Origin: Archivesica marissinica
Lineage: Eukaryota; Mollusca; Bivalvia; Venerida; Vesicomyidae
Length of the DNA stretch: 64,000 nt
Assembly: GCA_014843695.1 (NCBI GenBank)
Contig: CM026400.1
Coordinates: 35,048,435-35,112,434 of the forward strand
Direction: 5' to 3'
Of the stretch, positions 56,442 through 64,000 are shown in pieces. Both the position numbers and the translations under genes were made by a program. Position 1 is the stretch's first letter, and each line of letters begins with the position of its first letter. A model generated the notes under the pieces. That model was given only the letters and a program-made list of their open reading frames with translations. It searched no databases and had not been told where the DNA came from.

Positions 56442-57123
56442 TACACAATTATTCACATATTAACTAATGTTGCTAGCTAGGAACACAAATGTACACAATA
56501 ATTCACATATTAACTAATGTTGCTAGCTAGGAACACAAATGTACACAATAATTCCATATTAACTAATGTTGCTAGCTAGGAACACAAATGTACACAATAA
56601 TTCACATATTAACTAATGTTGCTAGCTAGGAACACAAATGTACACAATAATTCACATATTAACTAATGTTGCTAGCTAGGAACACAAATGTACACAATAA
56701 TTCACATATTAACTAATGTTGCTAGCTAGGAACACAAATGTACACAATAATTCACATATTAACTAATGTTGCTAGCTAGGAACACAAATGTACACAATAA
56801 TTCACATATTAACTAATGTTGCTAGCTAGGAACACAAATGTACACAATAATTCCATATTAACTAATGTTGCTAGCTAGGAACACAAATGTACACAATAAT
56901 TCACATATTAACTAATGTTGCCGCTAGGAACACAAATGTACACAATAATTCCATATTAACTAATGTTGCCGCTAGGAACACAAATGTACACAATAATTCC
57001 ATATTAACTAATGTTGCCGCTAGGAACACAAATGTACACAATAATTCCATATTAACTAATGTTGCCGCTAGGAACACAAATGTACACAATAATTCACATA
57101 TTAACTAATGTTGCAGCTAGGAA
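56442..57123. repeat. 50-bp tandem repeat, about 14 units
   Basis: Unit: GTACACAATAATTCACATAT followed by TAACTAATGTTGCTAGCTAG and GAACACAAAT. Later units share deletions (TTCCATATT for TTCACATATT, GCCGCTAGG for GCTAGCTAGG), so the right part expanded from a shortened unit. It makes small open frames on both strands. Confidence 0.96.
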
Positions 57124-58589
57124 CAAGTGTTATTGTTTTTGGCTGCGTCTCTCTGGATTTTGATGACACATTGTTCAATGAATAGATAAATATTAATGGT
57201 TGAACAGATAAAGCTTCCAATGTTTCACAAAAGAGCCCCATCTAGTAAAGAGTATCCCAAATATGTTAACAGTTTAACAATTTCATTTTCAGTGTCGCCT
57301 TACATAAATGTAACATTCCTCTTACTGCTAACGTCTAACTAATTTCAATTTTTCACAGTAGTATTTTATTATTGATAAACCCTTATTTAATTTATTTACA
57401 TTGTCAGGAAAATATAACAATATCATCTACGTATCATAAGATAAAAAGTTTGAACATTTTTATTTCAACACCCGCACAACCTTGCAACATAAATGTTTCT
57501 TCTAAATCATTTAATTACAAAGAAAAGAGAACAGGTGAGACAGTCGCCTTGGCGTACGCCTAGAATGTACAGATGAAACGTTCACTAAGCATAGTTTGTG
57601 TTTCAATTCTAGATTTCCAATTCGAATAAATAGACCATGATGCGTACACCAATTTTTATCGTAGCCCATATATAATTAATTTTAATCAGATGCTTTCTCT
57701 CCCACATAGTCGAAAGCTTTAGTAAAGTCGCCAAAAAAATGAACCAATCGCTTTTTTGTTTTCATTTAGTAGACTGTATCACGCTAATGTAATACACAAC
57801 TATTGACCATTTGTTCTCAATAATGAATAATAAATATACATACTATTAACAGGGACCCTATGTTTATAGCAGTTACCATTATGTTATGTTATATATAGTC
57901 GGTTCAAAAGCTCACTCTGTTGCTATCTTTGTCGACTCAAAGTAAAATTTATCTTATCTTATCTCAAACCAGCTTGTGCTTCTACATATATTTGATGAGT
58001 CTGCCCATATATTTAGTCTTGTATTTAGCGTCATTGAAACTAACGTTCCCAGCGTACTCAAGAGTAGTATTCCCCTTTAGTTTTCCGAACGTTCTGAGTC
58101 ACCTTTTTATGCAGTGGCACTATAAATGGCTTGGGAAATAGTCCATATTTAGGAGTTTCCTGACAAACTTATATAAGTAAGAAATAATATATTAGATCTC
58201 ATAGTTTTAAAAAAAGAGTTTTTTTAAAAATCTGTGTATGCTTCAAACATGAACTGACATTCACCACTAATAAATCTATCATTAAATATATAGTGTCATA
58301 CTCCGGCTGAAACAATGTTGATTTAGGATGCTACAGTACAGTCGACGCTATCATTATTACCAGGTTTCAGCCATTTATATCACATCTTTATTTCTTAGTG
58401 ATACATTTAGTTCTGGTGTGTTCAATTTGTTTTATCGCCGACCGACCAGTCCTTGAATGTTAAGTTTAAGTAGCGAAAATGTAATTTCACTTTTCTCCTC
58501 TGCATCCTATGTTGAAGACTCCAACTGAACAGCACTCTGCTCGCTGCGCACCTGTCTGGGTACCAATTCCGAATTGTCAATCGAGTGTA
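57124..58589. other. AT-rich DNA, no gene recognised
   Basis: Small frames (57372-57563 and 57920-58141) show no domain. A stretch around 57700-57760 (TCCCACATAGTCGAAAGCTT, CTAAAGTCGCC-like) recalls reverse-transcriptase remnants in minus orientation but is too decayed to call. Confidence 0.4.
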
Positions 58590-59432
58590 CCCCTAGTATT
58601 TCCAGTGGTTTATTTATAGAACTAGTACCTCTAGTATCTCCAGTGGTTTATTTATAGAACTAGTACCTCTAGTATTTCCAGTGGTTTATTTATAGAACTA
58701 GTACCTCTAGTATCTCCAGTGGTTTATTTATAGAACTAGTACCTCTAGTATTTCCAGTGGTTTATTTATAGAACTAGTACCTCTAGTATCTCCAGTGGTT
58801 TATTTACAGAACTAGTACCTCTAGTATTTCCGGTGGTTTATTTATGGACCTAGTACCTCTAGTATGTCCAGTGGTTTATTTATAGAACTAGTACCTCTAG
58901 TATCTCCAGTGGTATATTTATAGAACTAGTACCTCTAGTATTTCCAGTGGTTTATTTATAGAACTAGTACCTCTAGTATCTCCAGTGGTTTATTTACAGA
59001 ACTAGTACCTCTAGTATTTCCGGTGGTTTATTTATAGACCTAGTACCTCTAGTATGTCCAGTGGTTTATTTATAGAACTAGTACCTCTAGTATCTCCAGT
59101 GGTTTATTTATAGAACTAGTACCTCTAGTATGTCCAGTGGTTTATTTATAGAACTAGTACCTCTAGTATCTCCAGTGGTTTATTGATAGACCTAGTACCT
59201 CTAGTATTTCCAGTGGTTTATTTATAGAACTAGTACCTCCAGTATGTCCAGTGGTTTATTTATAGAACTAGTACCTCTAGTATATCCAGTGGTTTATTTA
59301 TAGAACTAGTACCTCCAGTATGTCCAGTGGTCTATTTATAGAACTAGTACCTCTAGTATATCCAGTGGTTTATTTATAGAACTAGTACCTCTAGTATGTC
59401 CAGTGGTTTATTTATAGAACTAGTACCTCTAG
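58590..59432. repeat. 38-bp tandem repeat, about 22 units
   Basis: Unit: ACCTCTAGTATTTCCAGTGG then TTTATTTATAGAACTAGT. TTTCC, TCTCC and TGTCC variants alternate. A five-unit block (190 bp) is duplicated, marked by TTTACAGAACTAG followed by CCGGTGG at 58801 and 58991. Confidence 0.96.
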
Positions 59433-59519
59433 GTGTACAGTTCACTGAACTTGTACTCGCTCACACAATGGATTGATTTGTGTTTTCTGTGAATTTATTT
59501 ACATTTTTGGATTTACTAA

Positions 59520-59755
59520 TATTATACACATTTATTTTAGCTCGATTGCGAAACAAGTTATTTCAATTTATAGTAATCACTCTCGAGACCTCATTCCTGA
59601 TGGAAACCTCACCATGAAGGAGAGAGACGAGGCAGCATGGAATTTAAATGCCTTTCCTAAGGGCACAATCGTAACGGCTCCAGCGGGGCTCGAACTCCGG
59701 ACCTTTCGCACATGAAGCGAATGCGCTTCCTCTGTGCTATACGCTATTGTATTTA
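59520..59755 (-). mobile_element. SINE family S2, full length
   Basis: Tail TTTTAGCTCGATTGCGAAAC, body CTCATTCCTGATGGAA, GGGCACAATCGTAACGGCTC, and head with B box (GGGGCTCGAACTCCGG on plus) and a degraded A box. Confidence 0.88.
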
Positions 59756-59886
59756 CTGATAACACTTTCGCTTTGTTCTACCTAGAGGAGCACTAGCTCC
59801 TTAATTAGGGCCTTTTTTGGCCGTTGCCTCTGCTGCTCTATGAGGCTTCTATCTCTTGATGGGATTTTGAATTATTTGCTTCATGT

Positions 59887-60355
59887 ATGTTTCACGTGAG
59901 CTCGTTTGTGCTTCCATGCATACACGTATTCATGTTTGCAATCGATCGTTACTCCACTCCAGTCCGTATTTATTTCTTGCCATGTGTACAACATTGTTTG
60001 GTTAATGCTTTATATCGTTCTCCGCACGTATTGTTCGTGATTTCGTTTCTGTTATACACACGCAGATTACACAATTGCGTCACTCGAGGCTAGTATTGGA
60101 CAGCAAGCAGCTTCACGGATGTTTCACGTGAGCTCGTTTGTGCTTCCATGCATACACTTATTCATGTTTGCAATCGATCGTTACTCCACTCCAGTCCGTA
60201 TTTATTTCTTGCAGGTGTACAACAAGTTTACAACATTGTTTGGTTTATGCTTTATATCGTTCTCCGCACGTATTGTTCGTGATTTCGTTCGTTTACGTTT
60301 TACCCGACACGTGCGCTTTTGGTATTGTTTACACATACCGAACAGTATTCTGTGA
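59887..60355. repeat. 232-bp direct duplication
   Basis: TGTTTCACGTGAGCTCGTTT through GTTCGTGATTTCGTT occurs from 59887 and again from 60119. The second copy has an extra ACAAGTTTAC segment. The overlapping frames are not supported as genes. Confidence 0.93.
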
Positions 60356-60390
60356 ATCGTTATGTGTTGTTGATGGCGGATCGGTTGTGT

Positions 60391-60681
60391 GTGTTTTACG
60401 TTTATTTATCGTCGCTACCGGTTGCCCATATGAGCGACGCCTCCTGAAGAGATTAGTCATTTTAGATTTTTGGAGGATAGTGCAATGATACAGACAGAGA
60501 CCCATTCCAGAGTCTCCTCTGGTTGTTTTACATGCACGGTGTAAAGCACCGACACGAGACCTCTGTTTAACGTCCCATCTGAAAGGCTGTTAATTTTATT
60601 AGGGTCAGACGGGGGATCGAACCTGCGATCCCTGGATTACCAGTCCAGCGTGTTACCACTGGACTACAGATCCGTCTGTCG
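60391..60681 (-). mobile_element. SINE family S1, best full-length copy
   Basis: The right end read on the minus strand is a good tRNA-like head: GTCCAGTGGTAACACGCTGG (A box), an arm CTGGA/TCCAG with loop CTGGTAA, and GGTTCGATCCCCC (B box). The loop would place GGT in the anticodon, so a tRNA-Thr origin is plausible (inference). The body and the GGTAGCGACGATAAATAAAC tail are complete. Confidence 0.93.
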
Positions 60682-61905
60682 GATCGTTTGTATTTCCATG
60701 TGTAACATAATTTCGTATTGGTCACAATTCTGTTTCGGTTGGGTTCATAACCCTGGAACATTTTGGGAACATATCTCGTTCCAACTGTCCATCAATGTAC
60801 ACGCTTTTGCTGAGTAGTGTGATTAACACCTTTCGTCTCTTTGAGCATGCTTCGTTTGCTTCTCTCGAATTGTGTATTATTCTCTCCTGTGCTCTGCTGC
60901 CATCAACAAATTCACGTGGATGGTCTATCAACACTGAATTGTGTCCATTTACATTTATGTATTAATGCCTATTCAATGATTATGTTAGTATCATGTACTT
61001 ACGATCAGAGGGTGTTTAGGGTCATGTTTATGTCTGTATTTTGGGCTGTTATATGAGCCTACGCGATGATCACATCACGACCCATGGAATTGTCAATCGA
61101 GCTAAAATAAATTTGTATAAACTAACTATGCTTTGTAAAATACTCGTAACACAGTAGCATGTAGACAGTTAAAATAACGTATTGCACAATGTGAGACATC
61201 GGTCAGTTACTGCTCCTGAATACTCCCTAAAAGTAGATAGGTCCTATTCAGTTTTTACCTCTGTTTTTATCGTTGATTCCTTTGCACGTAACATGCTAGC
61301 AATTTTATTCCACTATCGCTTCTTGCGAGTATTAAATTAATATATCTCGACCAATTTCCTACAGTATATACAATTGGTACTTATTTGTTAAAGAATGTTA
61401 TCAGTTAATGAACACGGTTTTGATAAAAATCACATTTATCGTACCGCAACATCTGGTTAGGGAACAACAGTAAAAACAAAGGAATCTAACTAAACGGACC
61501 TATTCACATTTTGGAATAAATCAGACTTTATCTGCCAAGGGAGGTAATATCAAATTTATTAATCCAGATTGCATCAATATCCTTGTGTAAAATGAGGATG
61601 CATAGAAACGGGTACTACGCAAAAGAGAGTACGATTTCGAACTTTTTATAGTTAGTGTAGAAATATACGACGTAATTGACTTGTAACCTGATCAGAACGT
61701 CATCAAACATTATAAATTGGTAATTATTTCAGTAAATCACTTTGCCGTACACAATTAATATGTCAAAGCTTACCTTGTATGTTATTCATTCATAGCGAGA
61801 TTGGGGTAGTTGATATTTTAAATGCATCGATACGTACATAGAAATTTAAGAAAGAAAATATTTTTTGAATTCTGTACACTCAATAATTTAACGATAATTG
61901 CTGTG
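60682..61905. other. No gene recognised
   Basis: AT-rich, with an isolated S2 tail fragment at 61089-61121 (CAATCGAGCTAAAATAAATT). The 70-codon frames near 60.8 kb on both strands are unsupported. Confidence 0.4.
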
Positions 61906-62190
61906 TGTCTGCGTTTTACGTTTATTTATTGTCGCTACCGGTTTCCCATATGAGCGACGCCTCCTGAAGAGATTAGTCATTTTAGATTTTTGGAGGATGG
62001 TGCAATGATACAGACCCATTCCAGATTCTCCTCTGGTTCTTTTACGTGCACTATGTAAAGCACCGACACGTCGGTTTAAAGTCCCATCTGAAAGACTGTT
62101 GAATTTTATTAGGGTCAGACGGGGGATCGAACCTGCGATCCCTGGACTACCAGTCCAGCGTGTTACCACTGGACTACAGATCCGTCCGTC
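61906..62190 (-). mobile_element. SINE family S1, full length
   Basis: Nearly identical to 60391-60681, with small deletions in the ACAGAGACCC and ACACGAGACCTCGG parts. Head intact. Confidence 0.93.
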
Positions 62191-62309
62191 TGTAAGACGA
62201 TAATTTTCTTATACTGCCACCATTTATACTGAAGGCAACGTTCCCTTTGTGATCAACTTCGACAAAGTACGTTGAAAGGGCGCTTATGATTTGTTTAAGG
62301 ATCGTGGAA

Positions 62310-62690
62310 TGTATCATCATCATCGTGGAATGATCATCATCATCATCATCATCGTGGAATGCATCATCATCATCGTGGAATGCATAATCATCATCATCAT
62401 CATCGTGGAATGCATCATCATCATCTATGCTCGTGGAATGCATCATCATCATCATCATCATAGTGGAATGCATCATCATCATCGTGGAATGCATCATCAT
62501 CATCAGCAGCATCATCATCATCGTGGAATGCATCATCATCATCATGGAATGCATCATCATCATCATCATCGTGGAATGCATCATCATCATCGTGGAATGC
62601 ATCATCATCATCATCATCGTGGAATGCATCATCATCATCGTGGAATGCATCATCATCATCGTGGAATGCATCATCATCATCATCATCGCG
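62310..62690. repeat. ATC microsatellite with GTGGAATGC punctuation
   Basis: Runs of 3-8 ATC triplets are separated by GTGGAATGC (one ATGGAATGC variant). It gives poly-His/Met/Asp frames on both strands that are not genes. Confidence 0.96.
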
Positions 62691-62794
62691 AGATACGGGC
62701 CTACGAATAACTCATCCCAAAATGGTATTGTACATCCAGTTAATTATTCTCTCACATGGTTTGTTGAATGAAGACATGGAACGGCCCTAAATAC

Positions 62795-63330
62795 TTTGAC
62801 CTGAATGTTGACCTTGATACTTTGACCCTGAATGTTGACCTTGATACTTTGACCCTGAATGTTGACCTTGATACGTTGACCCTGAATGTTGACCTTGATA
62901 CTTTGACCCGATGTTGACCTTGATACTTTGACCCTGAATGTTGACCTTGATACTTTGACCCTGAATGTTGACCTTGATACGTTGACCCTGAATGTTGACC
63001 TTGATACGTTGACCCTGAATGTTGACCTTGATAATTTGACCCTGAATGTTGACCTTGATACTTGACCCTGAATGTTGACCTTGATACTTTGACCCTGAAT
63101 GTTGACCTTGATACTTTGACCCTGAATGTTGACCTTGATACTTGACCCTGAATGTTGACCTTGATACGTTGACCCTGAATGTTGACCTTGATACTTTGAC
63201 CCTGAATGTTGACCTTGATACGTTGACCCTGAATGTTGACCTTGATACTTTGACCCTGAATGTTGACCTTGATACTTTGACCCTGAATGTTGACCTTGAT
63301 ACTTTGACCCTGAATGTTGACCTTGATCTT
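62795..63330. repeat. 27-bp tandem repeat, about 20 units
   Basis: Unit: GTTGACCTTGATACTTTGAC plus CCTGAAT, with TAC(T/G)TT variants and a few one-base deletions that let several minus frames stay open for about 200 codons. Confidence 0.96.
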
Positions 63331-63429
63331 GGCACACCTCGTCTTCTTGTGGTGATCATGTGTACACATTTATTGTCTGACCGGCTGGCCCTAGTAATAT
63401 TAGCAGCATTTCCGAGTGTACTGTTAACC

Positions 63430-63598
63430 TAGTTCTTGTGTAGGTGCTTTACACTGTGTATTTGAAAGAACCAGAGGAGACTCTGGAATGGGTCTCTGTC
63501 TATATCACTGCACTATTCTCAAACATTTACAGTGACTAATCTCTTCAGGAGACGTCGCATGTGCACCCGGTGTTGACTATAGATAGATGCAAAGAAAC
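63430..63598 (+). mobile_element. SINE family S1, head-truncated and diverged
   Basis: GTGCTTTACACTGTGTA, ACCAGAGGAGACTCTGGAAT, GGGTCTCTGTCTATATCA, AATCTCTTCAGGAGACGTCG. Older than the 60-62 kb copies. Confidence 0.82.
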
Positions 63599-63710
63599 AG
63601 TTATTTCAAAATCCGTCCATGGACACACTAAATATGGAACAGACATAACTAGGATCTATTTGCGTTTCAGCTTAAATTTGACAATGATACTTGGGCTTGT
63701 GACCTAAAAA

Positions 63711-63908
63711 AACACATTTAGTTTAGCTCGATTGCGAAACAAGTTCTTACAACTTATATTAATCACTTTCCTGATGGAATCCATCGCCATGAGGGAGAGA
63801 GTGGAGGCAACGTAGAATTAAATGCCTTACCTAAGGGCAAAATCGTAATCGAACTCCGGACTTTTCGTATCTGAAGATAACGCACTACCACTGCGCTATC
63901 ACGACTTC
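63711..63908 (-). mobile_element. SINE family S2
   Basis: Tail TTTAGCTCGATTGCGAAAC, TTCCTGATGGAATCCATCG, CTTACCTAAGGGCAAAATCG, and head ACTACCACTGCGCTATCACG. The CTCGAGACCTCA and GGCTCC..GGGG parts are deleted. Confidence 0.87.
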
Positions 63909-64000
63909 CACGACTTGTGACCTGTCTATTGAACACGACATAGAGTAACCATGGTAACCATTTATTTGAAATGTGCCCATGGAAACTACTGATTTAGAGG

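Noticed and set aside
56887..57108. Frames on both strands over the 50-bp array
   Set aside because: Produced by shortened units whose length is a multiple of 3; not a gene.
60600..60681. Functional tRNA-Thr gene
   Set aside because: The cloverleaf-like head has SINE body and tail attached and recurs in several copies, so it is a SINE head. Acceptor pairing was not convincing.
62174..62686. Poly-Met/His/Asp frames
   Set aside because: ATC microsatellite translated; no gene.
62744..63369. Three overlapping 190-205-codon minus frames
   Set aside because: The 27-bp array has a few one-base deletions, so the same repeat peptide appears in all frames.

Overview
This window is eukaryotic nuclear DNA from an invertebrate animal, most likely a bivalve mollusc. 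I infer this from alpha-tubulin genes with animal intron positions (after the start codon and inside codon 76), several families of tRNA-derived SINEs, degenerate non-LTR retrotransposons, TTAA-flanked and foldback MITEs, and very heavy minisatellite content. The species is not determined. There is no prokaryotic or organellar signal. A run of exactly 1000 N (38751-39750) marks an assembly gap.

Genes are few. Three alpha-tubulin genes are spread over 40 kb. Gene A (+, 10911-13880) is complete: three exons and a TATA box, but an unusual C-terminal tail ending in EYTK instead of EEY. Gene B (-, 27392-30240) is canonical, ending GEEY, but its one-codon first exon cannot be placed with confidence. 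Gene C (-, 46062-50225) has the same exon layout but lacks 88 nt near the start of exon 3 and runs into a stop, so it is a pseudogene or an assembly error. The only other gene-like locus is a multi-exon tyrosine-recombinase-fold gene (+, 39751-42939) whose 5' end lies in the gap. Its first two visible exons do not join in frame. Everything else with protein similarity is transposon debris: two 5'-truncated LINEs (24.8-26.3 kb and 34.7-36.0 kb) and a hAT-type transposase remnant (31.8-33.2 kb).

The rest is repeats. Tandem arrays cover roughly 30 percent of the window: a 46-bp satellite with higher-order structure (1-8043), a 38-bp array (10.3 kb), 119-bp and 64-bp triplets (14.8 and 15.8 kb), a 34-bp array (17.5-19.1 kb) lying next to a 21-bp array (19.2-23.7 kb), a 29-bp array cut by the gap, a 36-39-bp array (47.9-49.9 kb) inside intron 2 of gene C, a 50-bp array (56.4-57.1 kb), a 38-bp array (58.6-59.4 kb), an ATC-rich array (62.3-62.7 kb) and a 27-bp array (62.8-63.3 kb). 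Many of these give long open frames on one or both strands that are not genes. Unit lengths of 46 and 34 rotate through all three frames, and the 21-bp unit keeps three of its six frames open.

At least seven tRNA-headed SINE families recur; I call them S1 to S7. S2 and S3 share a 3' body under different heads. S4 shares its 3' end with the 24.8-26.3 kb LINE, which suggests a SINE/LINE partnership. The most interesting structural observations are a MITE whose terminal repeat has expanded into a 2-kb minisatellite inside a tubulin intron, a long nearly perfect palindrome in intron 2 of gene B, a pair of about 600-bp inverted elements at 52.5-55.1 kb, and a TTAA-flanked MITE starting 27 bp after the gene A stop codon that probably supplies its 3' UTR. 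I found no convincing wholly new system. The novelty is in repeat birth and gene-family decay.
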